Shown piece by piece: positions 19,223 through 28,621 of a stretch of DNA of 64,000 nucleotides. The number at the start of each line of letters is the position of its first letter. The stretch's first letter is position 1. The notes below the pieces were generated by a model. The model made no database searches. It was not told the DNA's origin and saw nothing but the letters and a program-made list of their open reading frames with translations. Origin of the DNA: an uncultured Acidovorax sp. (GTDB lineage: Bacteria; Pseudomonadota; Gammaproteobacteria; Burkholderiales; Burkholderiaceae_C); the NCBI GenBank assembly GCA_913774625.1, contig CAJYHL010000053.1, positions 62,001-126,000 of the forward strand. The letters are read 5' to 3'. A program made the translations under genes and the position numbers.

Positions 19223-21292
19223 TCAGCCCGCGTCCGCGCCGGACATGGAAGAAGAAGAAGAGGAAGCGCAAGCAGAAGCCGGCGCGGCAGCCACGGAGGC
19301 CGGAGCAGGCGCCCCACGGCGGCGGCGCACGGGCATGAAGAAGCTCAGCGGCGCGCTGCGCAGCCGCGCGCGCAGCGCACGGTAGAGGCGCGAGCGCTCG
19401 CCGACCGTGGTGTTCTCTGCGCGCAGCGCCACGCGGAAGGCCAGGTAGAAGCTCACCGAGACGTTCAGCGCGCCGATCAGCGGCAGGGAGGCCACCGCCC
19501 ACCAGAACGCCGGCATGTGCAGCACGCCCAGGCCCAGCGTGGTGGCGGCTGCGCCGATCTGCCCCGAAGACAGGGTCACATGCCGCACGTCCAGCCCCAG
19601 GCCGAAGAAGGCCGCGAAGGCGGGCAGCAGGCCGAGCATGAAGCCCAGCGAGATGTTGGCGGCGAAGCCCGAGAGGTTTTCGCGCATGAAATGCGCCCAG
19701 CGCGCCGCGCGCGGCTTGCCCAGCAGCCGCGTGATGCGCGGGTTGTAGCGAATGGCCGAATCCAGGCGCTGCAGCACGAACCAGTTCTCGGCCCAGCCCG
19801 CGATGATGCTGGAGGCGAACAGCAGCACCCCGGTGAACGCGGCGAAGAGCAGCGACGGCCCCAGCAGATGCTGGGCCTGCAGCACGTGCTGCGCCTGGCG
19901 GGCGGTGATGGCCGGCGTGCCGCTGAAGTGCGCGATCAGCCAGGTGATGCCCACCACGGCCGGGAACACCACCAGCACGTTGCCCAGCACCGCCGCCACC
20001 TGCGAGCGCACCAGGTGCGTGACCTCGTCCACGAAGGACTCCACGGCCTCGTCGTCCTGCAGCTCCTTGAGCTTGGCGGCCATGGCCGGCGCGGTCATGG
20101 CGGGCTGCTTGGTGGCCACGGTGAAATGCAGCAGCTGGATGAGCACGAAGCTCACCGCGTAGTTGGCCCCCGCCCAGAAGCCGGACCAGAACGCCGACAG
20201 CGCCAGCGCGGCGATGCCGAACTTCATCAGCGTGGTGAAGGCCATCACGAAGCCGCCGCCGGCCGCCTTGGCCACCATGGCGCCGTACTCGGCCCCGGTG
20301 CGGGTGATGTAGTGCTCGCCGGTCTCCGCGCTGCGCTCGGCCACCTTGGCGGCCAGCAGCGAGGAATTGGTGGACAGCAGGGCGCGCACGCTGCGGCGCT
20401 CGATGCCCACGTTCACCAGCCGCCCCATGAGCTGCGCCGCAGCGACGGCGGGCTTGGGCGAGAGCAGGCAGTCCAGCAGAGCGCGCACGCGCAGGATGCG
20501 CTCGCGCAGCTGCCGCAGGCGGAACACCAGGCCCACCGAGATGCCGTTGTCCTCGAAGTGCGAATACACCGTGAAGGCTGCGGCGCGGCAGGCATCGAGC
20601 CGGTCGCGCAGGCGCTGCACGGCCTCGTCCAGCCGGTCGCTGGTGCGCAGCTGGTGCAGCACCTCCACGCGCAGGCTCTCCACATCGCGGATCAGCGCAT
20701 GGAAGGGCTGCGCGTCGCGCGCCGCATCGGTCATGCGCAGGCGCAGCTCCGGGGCGAAGCCGGTGGAGAGGATCTGCCCCGCGCAATAGGTCATGGCGTC
20801 GAGCAGGGAGCGCTGCCAGCGCGTGGCGCCCTGGCCGCCCGCGGGCGCCAGCACGGCCAGCAGGCGCGCGAGCAGCGGCTCGTCCAGCGCCGCCAGCCAG
20901 CGCGCATCGAATTCGCTGCGCAGCGCCAGCATGAAGAGTTCGGAGGCGTCTATGGTCTCCGGGCTGCCGGGCAGCAGCTTGTAACGCATGCGCTCGGCGA
21001 TCTCGCTGAAGAGGGCCGTGCGCGGCGCGAAGCCGAAGTCGGCCAGCAGCGTGGTGATGTCCACGGTCTGGATCAGCGCCAGCCACCAAGCCTGCAGGCG
21101 GACCTGCAGTTCGGCGTCCTGCTCCACCGCCGCCACCAGTTCGGCGATGCGCCCGGTGGCCCCTTCCACGGAACGGCCGTCGCCACGCACCCAGTCCAGC
21201 AGGGCGATGAGCTGCAGATGGCGCTGCGCCAGCGGCGCCGCGGGGTCCAGCGCGGCCAGCAGCGGGCCCGGATCGGCGGGCAAGCGCCTCAA
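19223..21292 (-). CDS. 'Site-specific recombinase Gcr' family membrane protein
   Basis: 689-residue protein of the COG4389 family, often labelled site-specific recombinase. The first 370 residues are helical and soluble-like. The second half holds several clear transmembrane helices (for example near ALALSAFWSGFWAGANYAV, VLVVFPAVVGITWLIAHF, LGPSLLFAAFTGVLLFAS). I see no tyrosine or serine recombinase catalytic motif, so the recombinase name is doubtful. The best start is TTG 21292 (MRRLPADPGP), whose bases overlap the apaG stop as TTGA; a TTG at 21283 is the alternative. The tail is Ala/Ser-rich. Confidence 0.8.
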   Translation of the reverse strand: MRRLPADPGPLLAALDPAAPLAQRHLQLIALLDWVRGDGRSVEGATGRIAELVAAVEQDAELQVRLQAWWLALIQTVDITTLLADFGFAPRTALFSEIAERMRYKLLPGSPETIDASELFMLALRSEFDARWLAALDEPLLARLLAVLAPAGGQGATRWQRSLLDAMTYCAGQILSTGFAPELRLRMTDAARDAQPFHALIRDVESLRVEVLHQLRTSDRLDEAVQRLRDRLDACRAAAFTVYSHFEDNGISVGLVFRLRQLRERILRVRALLDCLLSPKPAVAAAQLMGRLVNVGIERRSVRALLSTNSSLLAAKVAERSAETGEHYITRTGAEYGAMVAKAAGGGFVMAFTTLMKFGIAALALSAFWSGFWAGANYAVSFVLIQLLHFTVATKQPAMTAPAMAAKLKELQDDEAVESFVDEVTHLVRSQVAAVLGNVLVVFPAVVGITWLIAHFSGTPAITARQAQHVLQAQHLLGPSLLFAAFTGVLLFASSIIAGWAENWFVLQRLDSAIRYNPRITRLLGKPRAARWAHFMRENLSGFAANISLGFMLGLLPAFAAFFGLGLDVRHVTLSSGQIGAAATTLGLGVLHMPAFWWAVASLPLIGALNVSVSFYLAFRVALRAENTTVGERSRLYRALRARLRSAPLSFFMPVRRRRGAPAPASVAAAPASACASSSSSSMSGADAG

Positions 21293-21696
21293 TGCAGCAC
21301 CCTGTCGTTCAGCGGCTGGCCGGCATCGCCGCCGTCCACCGCTTCGAGCACGAAGAGCGGGATGGGGCAGTCGAAGCGCTCGCCGTCGGCCGCCACGCAC
21401 AGATAGCTGCCGTGCATGCTGCCGCTGGCCGTGCGCAGGCGGCAGCCGCTGGTGTACTGGAAGGCCTCGCCCGGCTTGAGCAGCGGCTGCTGGCCCACCA
21501 CGCCCAGGCCCTTGACCTCTTCGGTATGGCCGCGCGCGTCGCTGATGATCCAGTGCCGCGCGATGAGCTGGGCCGGCACCTCGCCGGTATTGGTGACGGT
21601 GATGGTGTAGGCGAAGCTGTAGACGCCCTCCGCCGGGGCGGATTGCTCGGGCAGGTATTCGGGCCGCACTTCGGCCTGGAACTGGTACTTGGGCAT
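21289..21696 (-). CDS. apaG: ApaG protein
   Basis: 135-residue ApaG/FN3-like fold protein. The family's features are clear: AYTITVTNTGEVPAQLIARHWII, the glycine-rich GLGVVGQQPLLKPGE segment and the YTSGCRLRTASGSMHGSY segment. Start ATG 21696 (MPKYQFQAEV) is preferred over an upstream in-frame start that would add an atypical 11-residue extension. ApaG is linked to cobalt/magnesium resistance in enterobacteria, though its biochemical role is not settled. It is divergent from rpe, a common arrangement in this lineage, and is translationally coupled to the Gcr gene. Confidence 0.94.
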   Translation of the reverse strand: MPKYQFQAEVRPEYLPEQSAPAEGVYSFAYTITVTNTGEVPAQLIARHWIISDARGHTEEVKGLGVVGQQPLLKPGEAFQYTSGCRLRTASGSMHGSYLCVAADGERFDCPIPLFVLEAVDGGDAGQPLNDRVLH

Positions 21697-21791
21697 GGCG
21701 GCAATGGTAAAGGGTAAGTACGGAGGCACCCTGGGGCCTCCGGGGGCGCTCCCGCAACAGGTCCAGGCGCCAACTGCGACAATCCGCAGCC

Positions 21792-22475
21792 ATGAGCAGC
21801 CCCACCTACCGCATCGCCCCCTCGATCCTCTCCGCCGACTTCGCCCGCCTGGGCGAAGAGGTGAAGAACGTCATCGCCGCCGGCGCAGACTGGATCCATT
21901 TCGACGTGATGGACAACCATTACGTGCCCAACCTCACTTTCGGCCCCATGGTGTGCCAGGCACTGAAGCCGCATGCCAAACAGGCCGACGGCACGGCCGT
22001 GCCCATCGACGTGCATCTGATGATCCAGCCGGTGGACGCGCTGGCCGCCGCCTTCGCCGAGGCGGGAGCCGACTACATCAGCTTCCACCCCGACGCATCG
22101 GGCCATGTCCACCGCAGCATCCAGGCGATCCGATCCAAGGGTGTCAAGCCCGGCCTGGTGTTCAACCCAGCTCAGCCGCTGGACGTGCTGGACTGGGTGA
22201 TCGACGACATCGACCTGATCCTCATCATGAGCGTGAACCCGGGCTTCGGCGGCCAGAGCTTCATCGACTCCGCCCTGCGCAAGATCGAGGCCGTGCGCCG
22301 CCGCATCGATGAGAGCGGCAAAGACATCCGCCTCGAAGTCGATGGCGGCATCAAGGAAGGCAACATCCGCCAGGTGGCGGATGCGGGTGCAGACACCTTC
22401 GTGGCGGGCAGCGCCATCTTCGGCAAGCCGGACTACCGCGCCGTCATCGACGCGATGCGCAGCGCCCTGGCCTGA
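21792..22475 (+). CDS. rpe: Ribulose-phosphate 3-epimerase
   Basis: 227-residue TIM-barrel enzyme interconverting ribulose 5-phosphate and xylulose 5-phosphate in the pentose phosphate and Calvin pathways. Motifs: [16 protein letters not shown] (residues 9-24), [17 protein letters not shown] (catalytic Asp and metal His), [19 protein letters not shown] and the phosphate-binding EVDGGI. In related genomes rpe is usually followed by gph and trpE; here gph is 18.2 kb away, past the chemosensory island. Confidence 0.97.
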   Translation: MSSPTYRIAPSILSADFARLGEEVKNVIAAGADWIHFDVMDNHYVPNLTFGPMVCQALKPHAKQADGTAVPIDVHLMIQPVDALAAAFAEAGADYISFHPDASGHVHRSIQAIRSKGVKPGLVFNPAQPLDVLDWVIDDIDLILIMSVNPGFGGQSFIDSALRKIEAVRRRIDESGKDIRLEVDGGIKEGNIRQVADAGADTFVAGSAIFGKPDYRAVIDAMRSALA

Positions 22476-22518
22476 CGGGCAAGCCGCAGGCAGGAGGCTG
22501 CTGCGCGGCAGCGCCGTG

Positions 22519-23076
22519 TCAGGGTGCCGGCTTGGGTGCCGGCATCGGCGCAGGAGCACCCTCCGGCATGGGCTTGGGTTCGGGCTTGGCCTTGGGGCCG
22601 TGCTTCGGGCCGTGCTTGTGCTTGGGCGGCTTGGGCTGGTCCATCTCGCCGCGCATGGGAGCGGGCATGGGCATGGGCTTGGCTCCAGGCGTCGCCACGG
22701 GCACCAGGGTCTCGGCTTCCAGCAGCACGCCGCCACCGCTGACCGAGCCCGAGGCGGGGCCGTTCTTCACGCGGGCGATACAGGCATCGCGGTCCACCGG
22801 CTCGCGGAACACGTTGCAGCGCTGCTCGGCGTTGCGCTGGTAGTCGGCGTCGGCCGACAGGGACAGCTTGCCCGCGCGCTCGGCCTGGCGCGCGGCGCCG
22901 GCTTCGCGGATGCAGGCGGCGCGGCTGTCCGGCGCAGCGATCTGCGCGCAGGCAGCGCGGTCCTCCTGGTAGCTGCTGCCGCCGCCGTCGCCGCGTGCGG
23001 GAGCGGCCTGGGCAAGGCCTGCTGCAGCCACGAGGGCCAGGGCCGGGAGGGCGCGGATGATCTGGTTGAGTCGCAT
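22519..23076 (-). CDS. Secreted hypothetical protein with Lys/Pro-rich tail
   Basis: 185 residues from ATG 23076 (an in-frame TTG two codons upstream is less likely). The N-terminus is a Sec signal ending near AGLAQA (about residue 24). The middle (about 40-105) has two pairs of cysteines in the pattern AACAQ...AACIR and QRCN...DACIA, suggesting two disulfides. The last 50 residues are low-complexity Pro/Lys/Met/His with repeats such as KHKHGPKHGPK and PMPAP. I do not recognise a function. Similar short Cys-pair proteins with an AACxRE-type motif occur in Comamonadaceae. It is convergent with rpe. Confidence 0.7.
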   Translation of the reverse strand: MRLNQIIRALPALALVAAAGLAQAAPARGDGGGSSYQEDRAACAQIAAPDSRAACIREAGAARQAERAGKLSLSADADYQRNAEQRCNVFREPVDRDACIARVKNGPASGSVSGGGVLLEAETLVPVATPGAKPMPMPAPMRGEMDQPKPPKHKHGPKHGPKAKPEPKPMPEGAPAPMPAPKPAP

Positions 23077-23205
23077 GTCCAATCCTCTTCTTTGGGTAGC
23101 AAAAGACGGGGCAAGCGTACGGCCGCGCCGCCGCCGCGCCTGTCAGACAGTCCGGACAATCCGGGTCGGCCGACCGGGCGGTGGAGGCGGGTCCGGGCAG
23201 GCGCT

Positions 23206-23247
23206 CAGAGCGTGTTTGACGATCTCAGAACGTGTTCACGTTCTCAG
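23206..23247. repeat. Two overlapping copies of the AGAACGTGTTNACGATCT repeat at the end of cheW
   Basis: Two tandem copies: AGCGTGTTTGACGATCTC (23206-23227, with one inserted base) and AGAACGTGTTCACGTTCTC (23226-23247). The second contains a perfect 8-bp-arm palindrome AGAACGTG-TT-CACGTTCT and overlaps the cheW stop codon, TCA on the plus strand at 23244-23246. Confidence 0.7.
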
Positions 23248-23780
23248 GCCTCGGCCATGGCCTCGGACTCGGCACCCGAAGGCGGCGCCGACACGCCCAG
23301 ATCATCGAGCGACAGCACGCGCTCGAGCTCCAGCAGGATCACGAAGCGCCCGCGGACCTTGCCCATGCCGTGGATGAAGTCGGTGCGGATGCGGGAACCG
23401 AAGGACGGCGGCGGCTCGATGTCCTCGGGGGGGATGTCCACGACTTCGTTGACCGCATCGACGATCACCCCGATCACCTGCCGCTCGCCCTGCGCCTCGA
23501 CCTCGACGATCACGATGCAGGTGCGCTTGCCCGCCACCACGGCGCCCTTGCCGAAGCGGGCCTGCAGGTCGATCACGGGCACGACGGCGCCGCGCAGGTT
23601 GATCACGCCGCGCACGGTGCTGGGCATCATCGGCACCGACGTGAGTTCGCCGTATTCGATGATTTCCTTGATGGTCAGGATGCCGATGGCGAACATCTCG
23701 CCGCCGAGCTGAAAGGTCAGGAACTGCGCGGAGGCCTGGGAAGCGCCCACGGAGGCGCCGGATCGCTTGTCATCGCTCAT
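23244..23780 (-). CDS. cheW: Chemotaxis coupling protein CheW (second copy)
   Basis: 178-residue coupling protein that links CheA to the receptors. The CheW fold spans about residues 17-165 and keeps the receptor and kinase contact motif NLRGAVVPVIDLQARFG (about 61-77). It is very similar to the CheW at 30883-31431, including the GGEMFAIGIL and IEPPP segments, which suggests duplication within the island. It follows the poly-HAMP receptor by 21 bp, so receptor and adaptor form a two-gene unit. The C-terminus is an acidic Ala/Glu tail. Confidence 0.95.
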   Translation of the reverse strand: MSDDKRSGASVGASQASAQFLTFQLGGEMFAIGILTIKEIIEYGELTSVPMMPSTVRGVINLRGAVVPVIDLQARFGKGAVVAGKRTCIVIVEVEAQGERQVIGVIVDAVNEVVDIPPEDIEPPPSFGSRIRTDFIHGMGKVRGRFVILLELERVLSLDDLGVSAPPSGAESEAMAEA

Positions 23781-23801
23781 GGTGTACCTCTTGCGCGCGC
23801 A

Positions 23802-26108
23802 TCAGTAGCGGACGAACTGGCGTTCATCGACTCCGCCGCCCTGCAGGGAGGTGGCAGCCATGGCCAGCGCGCGCGCCGGCCTTGCCGTGCCCGCCAGGGC
23901 AACACGGCGCTGCGTGGCAGAGGCCGCCTGGGGCAATGCAGGCGCCGCAGCGGGGGCGGCGGCTGCATCCAGCTTGAAGAAGCTCATGGTCTGGCGCAGC
24001 TGCTCGGCCTGGCCGCTCATCTCTTCGGCCGTGGCGGCCAGCTGTTCGGAACCCGAGGCGTTCTGCTGGGTGGTCTGGCTCAGCTGGTTCACGGCCGCGT
24101 TGATCTGGCCCACGCCCGAAGATTGCTCCTCGCTGGCGGCCGTGATCTCCTGCACCAGGTCGGAGGTGCGGCGGATGTTGGGAACCATCTCGTCCAGCAG
24201 GCGGCCGGCGCGCTCGGCCAGCTCCACGCTGGAGCCCGCCACGTTGCTGATCTCCTGCGCCGCCACCTGGCTGCGCTCGGCCAGCTTGCGCACCTCGGCC
24301 GCCACCACCGCGAAGCCCTTGCCGTGCTCGCCGGCACGGGCCGCCTCGATGGCCGCGTTCAGCGCCAGCAGGTTGGTCTGGTAGGCGATGTCGTCGATGA
24401 TGCCGATCTTCTGGGCGATCTGCTTCATGGCCACCACCGTGGCCTTCACGGCGTCGCCACCCTCCGTCGCCTCGGTGGCGGCCTTGGTGGCGATGCCGTC
24501 TGTCACCTTGGCGTTGTCGCTGTTCTGCGAAATGGAAGCCGTCATCTGCTCCAGCGATGCGCTGGTCTCTTCCACGCCGGCCGCCTGCTCGCTCGACGCC
24601 TGGCTCAGCGTCTGCGCGGTGGCGCTCACCTCTTCCGAGGCGCCGGCCAGCGCTTCGGCGCCACTGTTGACTTCGGAAACCACCTCCACCAGCTTGGCCA
24701 CGGTGAAGTTCGCGGCATCGCACAAGGCCTTGAGCTGGCCCTTGCAGTCCGATTCGACGGTACGCGTGAGGTCGCCCACGGACAGCGCCTTGAGCGTGGC
24801 GCCCACGGCCTCGACGGGCTGCACGATGGCATCGAGGGTGTCGTTGATGCCATCGACGATGCGCCTGAAGTCGCCGTGGTGGCGCTGGGCTTCGGCGCGC
24901 ACTTCCAGGCGCCCTTGCGTGGCGGCCTCGACCAGCATGGAGGTGTCGGCGATCAGGGCCTGCAGATGCGCCCGCACCTGCTCGATCGTCTCGTTGATGA
25001 AGGCCTTCTTGCCCGGAAAGGTTTCCAGCGGCGCATTGAAGTTGCCGCGGCCGAATTCGGCCACGCAGGCCATGGCCTTCTTCTTCACCGTGATGTGGCC
25101 GGCCACCATGTCGTTGATGCCCTGGGCCATGCTGCGGAAGTCGCCGGTGAAGCGGTTCGTGTCGATCACCACGTCGATGTCGCCCCGGTCGTGCTCGGCC
25201 GACATGTGGTTCATCTCGGCGATCAGGCCGGTGAGGTTGGAGCGCACCTGCTCGATCGTCTCGTTGATGAAGGCCTTCTTGCCAGGCAAGGCCTCCATGG
25301 GGGCGCTGAAGTTGCCGCGGCCGAATTCGGCCACGCAGGCCATGGCCTTCTTCTTCACCGCGATGTGGCCGGCCACCATGCCGTTGATGCCGCTGGCCAT
25401 GGTGCGGAAGTCGCCAGCGAAACGGTCCGCATTGATCATCACGTCGATGTCGCCCCGATCGTGTTCGGCGGACATGTGGTTCATTTCCGAAACCAGGCCG
25501 GTGAGGTTGGCGCGCACCTGCTCGATCGTCTCGTTGATGAAGGCCTTCTTGCCGGGCAGCGCCTCCATGGGGGCGCTGAAGTTGCCGCGGCCGAATTCGG
25601 CCACGCAGGCCATGGCCTTCTTCTTCACCGCGATGTGGCTGCCCACCAATTGATTGATGCCCTGGGCCATGGCGGCCAGATCGCCCTTGAGCGCCAGCAC
25701 GTCCAGGCTGGCATCGATGTCGCCCGCGTCATGCGCGCGGCTCACGCGCTGCAGGTCGTCCACCATCCAGGCCAGCTTGGCACGCAGTGCCTGCTGGGCC
25801 GCCAGCAGCTCGCCCAGCTCGCCCAGCTCGCCCGCCGAGGCCGGCACCTGCGCTGCCGCGGCGGCCTCGCGGAAGTCGCCCTGAGCCAGGCGCTCTGCCT
25901 GCACCAGGGCCTGGCGCAGCGGCCGCGCGATGCTGCCCGCCAGCCACACGGCCAACACGACGACCAGCAGCAGGGCTGCGGCGACGAGCCCCCAGGCTTC
26001 GCCCGGAGAAATGCTGTGGGCCTGCAGGAGTGCCCAGGGCAGGATGAGCGCCAGGGCGGCCGTACCGAAACAGACCCCGGTGCGAGTGGTGATGCTGGTG
26101 TCTTTCAT
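23802..26108 (-). CDS. Methyl-accepting chemotaxis protein with tandem HAMP repeats
   Basis: 768-residue receptor starting at ATG 26108. Two transmembrane helices (about 12-30 and 36-58) are separated by only a few residues, so there is no periplasmic sensor domain. About residues 140-400 are three tandem 90-residue units, each reading like a pair of HAMP domains ([47 protein letters not shown]). A further HAMP follows (about 410-470). The signalling domain (about 480-720) has the canonical tip [20 protein letters not shown]. The C-terminus QFVRY fits the CheR-tethering pentapeptide pattern. With no external domain it probably senses a cytoplasmic, membrane or HAMP-mediated signal. Confidence 0.93.
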   Translation of the reverse strand: MKDTSITTRTGVCFGTAALALILPWALLQAHSISPGEAWGLVAAALLLVVVLAVWLAGSIARPLRQALVQAERLAQGDFREAAAAAQVPASAGELGELGELLAAQQALRAKLAWMVDDLQRVSRAHDAGDIDASLDVLALKGDLAAMAQGINQLVGSHIAVKKKAMACVAEFGRGNFSAPMEALPGKKAFINETIEQVRANLTGLVSEMNHMSAEHDRGDIDVMINADRFAGDFRTMASGINGMVAGHIAVKKKAMACVAEFGRGNFSAPMEALPGKKAFINETIEQVRSNLTGLIAEMNHMSAEHDRGDIDVVIDTNRFTGDFRSMAQGINDMVAGHITVKKKAMACVAEFGRGNFNAPLETFPGKKAFINETIEQVRAHLQALIADTSMLVEAATQGRLEVRAEAQRHHGDFRRIVDGINDTLDAIVQPVEAVGATLKALSVGDLTRTVESDCKGQLKALCDAANFTVAKLVEVVSEVNSGAEALAGASEEVSATAQTLSQASSEQAAGVEETSASLEQMTASISQNSDNAKVTDGIATKAATEATEGGDAVKATVVAMKQIAQKIGIIDDIAYQTNLLALNAAIEAARAGEHGKGFAVVAAEVRKLAERSQVAAQEISNVAGSSVELAERAGRLLDEMVPNIRRTSDLVQEITAASEEQSSGVGQINAAVNQLSQTTQQNASGSEQLAATAEEMSGQAEQLRQTMSFFKLDAAAAPAAAPALPQAASATQRRVALAGTARPARALAMAATSLQGGGVDERQFVRY
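24950..25700. repeat. Three 270-bp tandem coding repeats (poly-HAMP units)
   Basis: The motif GTTGCCGCGGCCGAATTCGG begins at 25041, 25311 and 25581, giving an exact 270-bp period and near-identical DNA over much of each unit. All lie in frame inside the receptor gene, so each unit is 90 residues. High DNA identity between units suggests recent expansion or gene conversion. Outer limits are approximate. Confidence 0.85.
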
Positions 26109-26650
26109 GATGTGGTCTCGATAAGCGAAGAAACAAGTAAGAACAAGGAGGAAGAAAGGCGGCTCCGACAGCCGCTCACCCATCAGGCCCTCGATAGCTT
26201 GTCAATAGTGCAATTGCGTGATGGCTCGCCGAAGACCGTGGGCGTAAGGTAGGCGAGCCGCAGGGCTCGGCCGGGACAGGAGAAAGCCCAAAAGGGCACC
26301 CAATCGGCCAGAAAAGACAATATTTGTTTCAAACACTTACATAGAATTTCAACTGGTTTTATTTGCCCATAGTTTTCTTTTTTGCCACAGGACATTTGCC
26401 GGTGCGACAAGTCGAGTCCGGAGGGAGTGAAAAGAGAAACGCGGCACTCCACCGCCGCCCTGGATTCGCGGAGGAGGGAATCACGGATCGGATGCGCATG
26501 GCGAGCAAGCCCCGGGCCACGTGCCGCCCATGCGCCAGTTGCTTGCGGGGTCCGGACAAGGGAGCGGGAGCGCCAGCGCTCACCGAATGCGGCCGAAGTG
26601 GCGGGCCCTGAGCGCCGCGCAAGGCGCAACAGGCCGCCGCGCCCGGGCCT
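26109..26650. other. Intergenic region upstream of the poly-HAMP receptor
   Basis: 542 bp without a convincing gene. An AT-rich patch (26310-26400) stands out and probably holds the receptor promoter. Short frames here (for example minus strand 26183-26629) have no family features and biased composition. Confidence 0.5.
26301..26326 (-). promoter_or_regulatory. Possible sigma-28-type promoter for mcp-cheW
   Basis: On the minus strand, CAAA (26326-26323) and GCCGATTG (26308-26301) are separated by 14 bp. The motility sigma factor FliA consensus is TAAA-15 bp-GCCGATAA. The match is imperfect in both boxes and in spacing. It lies about 195 bp upstream of the receptor start, within an AT-rich patch. 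Confidence 0.35.
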
Positions 26651-26923
26651 TAGAACATGTTTACGATCTCGCAGGGGATCGCGTTGGAGCGCAATCGGGA
26701 TGAGTGGATGCTTCGAATGCGCCGCATGGGCTCATGCCCATGCAAGCAGCCGGGGCGTCCAATCGCCCGATTTCGCTCCAACCCGAAGGGCAGCGGTCTG
26801 GGCGGGCGGTCTGCGGCGTTGCGGCGCTTGTGGATAGCCGCGCTATCCACTGCGCACCGCGCCTTGCAGTCCATCTCGCCCACACCGCTGCGCGCCCCCT
26901 GGGAGATCGTCAACACGTTCTTA
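26651..26923. mobile_element. MITE-like element with inverted ends
   Basis: About 273 bp bounded by inverted copies of the dispersed 21-bp repeat: TAGAACATGTTTACGATCTC at 26651-26670 and its inverted partner GAGATCGTCAACACGTTCTTA at 26903-26923. The interior has no open frame of note but contains short inverted repeats (GGATAGCCGCGCTATCC near 26832). Compact size, inverted ends and lack of coding capacity are those of a miniature inverted-repeat element. Whether a mobile parent exists elsewhere cannot be seen. It lies 6 bp after the cheB stop, between cheB and the second mcp-cheW unit. Confidence 0.6.
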
Positions 26924-26929
26924 CTGCAC

Positions 26930-28006
26930 TCAGCCCTGTGCGATTTCGCGCCAGATGACGCCCAGCGAGACGATCTTGTCCACACCGCCGCGCTTGATGG
27001 CTTCCTTGGGCATGCCGAACACCACGCAGCTGTCTTCGTCCTGCGCCACGGTGCGCGCGCCCGCCTGGTGCATCTCCAGCAGGCCGGCAGCACCATCGTC
27101 GCCCATGCCGGTCATGATGATGCCCTGAGCATTCGCGCCAGCGCTCTTGGCCACCGAGCGGAACAGCACATCGACGGACGGGCGGTGGCGGTTGACCAAG
27201 GGGCCGTCCACCACCTCGACGTGGTACTGCGCGCCGCTGCGCCGCAGCAGCATGTGGCGCCCGCCGGGCGCGATCAGGGCGCGGCCCGGCATCACGCGGT
27301 CGTTGTTCTCGGCCTCCTTCACCTCGATCTGGCAGAGCTTGTCTAGCCGGCTGGCGAAGGCCGCGGTGAACTTCTCGGGCATGTGCTGGACGATGACGAT
27401 GCCCGGGCAGACGCGCGGCAGGGCCGTGAGCACCTGCTCCAGCGCCTGCGTGCCGCCCGTGGAGGTGCCTATCGCCACCACGCGCTCGGTGGTCTGCGCC
27501 ATCGCCCGCGGCGCGCCCGGCGGCAGGATGACGTCGGCCGTGTGCTTGCTCACCGGCACCAGCGGCTGGGACGGCGCTTCGGCCCGCACGGCCAGCCGCT
27601 TGACGTTGGCGCGGGCCGCCGCCTTGACGGTGGCGATCAGTTCCTCGGCGGCCTCGGAGAGAAAGGTCTTCAGGCCGATGCGAGGCTTGGTCACGATGGC
27701 GACCGCGCCTGCGGCCATGGCCTCCATGGTGGTCCTGGCGCCCTTTTCCGTGAGCGTGGAGCAGATGACCACGGGCGTGGGCCGCTCGGCCATGATCTTG
27801 CGCAGGAAGGTGATGCCGTCCATGCGCGGCATTTCCACGTCCAACAGGATCACGTCGGGCCACTGCTGCTTCATGCGCTGCATGGCCAGGAGCGGGTCGG
27901 CGGCGGCATGCATCACTTCGATGCCCGCAGCCGAGCTCAGCAGGCCCGTCAACACCTGGCGAACGACCGCCGAGTCGTCAACGATCAGCACTTTGATGGA
28001 GGGCAT
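26930..28006 (-). CDS. cheB: Chemotaxis methylesterase/deamidase CheB
   Basis: 358-residue two-domain enzyme that removes methyl groups from receptors. The receiver domain (1-125) begins [14 protein letters not shown], with phospho-acceptor aspartate 56 in [11 protein letters not shown]. The methylesterase domain (about 165-355) has serine in [10 protein letters not shown], histidine in VQHMPEKFT and aspartate in [10 protein letters not shown], the catalytic triad. It follows cheD and cheR in the usual R-D-B order and ends the main chemosensory operon, immediately before the MITE-like element. Confidence 0.97.
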   Translation of the reverse strand: MPSIKVLIVDDSAVVRQVLTGLLSSAAGIEVMHAAADPLLAMQRMKQQWPDVILLDVEMPRMDGITFLRKIMAERPTPVVICSTLTEKGARTTMEAMAAGAVAIVTKPRIGLKTFLSEAAEELIATVKAAARANVKRLAVRAEAPSQPLVPVSKHTADVILPPGAPRAMAQTTERVVAIGTSTGGTQALEQVLTALPRVCPGIVIVQHMPEKFTAAFASRLDKLCQIEVKEAENNDRVMPGRALIAPGGRHMLLRRSGAQYHVEVVDGPLVNRHRPSVDVLFRSVAKSAGANAQGIIMTGMGDDGAAGLLEMHQAGARTVAQDEDSCVVFGMPKEAIKRGGVDKIVSLGVIWREIAQG

Positions 28007-28066
28007 GGATGGGTATTACCTCGAGAAGAAAGGAAATCAGGAACCGGATGGACGGAAAGCTCAGGC

Positions 28067-28555
28067 TCAGGGCTTGGGCACGGTGGAAGGAATCTGCCGC
28101 ACCCAGACGGCGCCGCTGGCGACGTCGAACACCACCTGCCGGTGGCCCTCGCCGAAGAGATGCTCGCTGCGCACGGGAATGCCGCGGTCTGCCAGCAGCT
28201 GCCGGGCCGCCTCGCCATTGCGGGTTCCGACCGACTGTAAGGAAAACAGCGGCTTTCCGGGAAACATATTGCCCCCGCCGAAGATCTTGGCCTCGCACTC
28301 CGCCGCGCGCACGCCTTCCCGATGCAGGCCCCGCACCATCAGTTCGAGCGCCTCGTCGCCGTAGCGCGCATCCAGCTGCGTGCCCGGCTGGCGGGGCCGG
28401 TCCGCCAGCAGGAAGTGCGACATGGCGCCGACGAACCGCCGCGGGTGCCAGAGGGTGATGGCCACGCACGAGCCGAGTATGGTGCGCAAGCGCAGCGTGG
28501 CGTCGGCCACGAAGTACTCTCCCGGCTGCAGGAAGAGGTCTGCGGGCTGGACCAT
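28067..28555 (-). CDS. cheD: Chemoreceptor glutamine deamidase CheD
   Basis: 162 residues from ATG 28555; an in-frame GTG at 28564 would add three residues. CheD deamidates receptor glutamines and can bind CheY-P through CheC. The catalytic cysteine is in TILGSCVAI (about residue 30), followed by the histidine in AMSHFLL, and the family segment KIFGGGNMF is present. It lies between cheR (66 bp upstream) and cheB (60 bp downstream). Confidence 0.95.
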   Translation of the reverse strand: MVQPADLFLQPGEYFVADATLRLRTILGSCVAITLWHPRRFVGAMSHFLLADRPRQPGTQLDARYGDEALELMVRGLHREGVRAAECEAKIFGGGNMFPGKPLFSLQSVGTRNGEAARQLLADRGIPVRSEHLFGEGHRQVVFDVASGAVWVRQIPSTVPKP

Positions 28556-28621
28556 CGGCCGCACGGGGTCATTCCCGGGGCCATGCGCCGCCGGGGCGGT
28601 GGAGGCAGGCCTGCAGCGCCA

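Noticed and set aside
19223-21292. Integrase-bearing mobile element around the 'recombinase' gene
   Set aside because: No catalytic recombinase residues, no attachment repeats, and conserved apaG-rpe context.
24950-25700. Regular repeats as a possible CRISPR array
   Set aside because: Period is 270 bp, in frame inside a receptor gene, and encodes HAMP domains.
23232-26252. Plus-strand open frame of about 1006 codons over the poly-HAMP receptor
   Set aside because: Mirror of the minus-strand receptor and cheW; His/Gly/Arg-rich with no family features.
26183-26629. Small gene upstream of the poly-HAMP receptor
   Set aside because: No ribosome site or family features, and it covers the probable promoter of the receptor.
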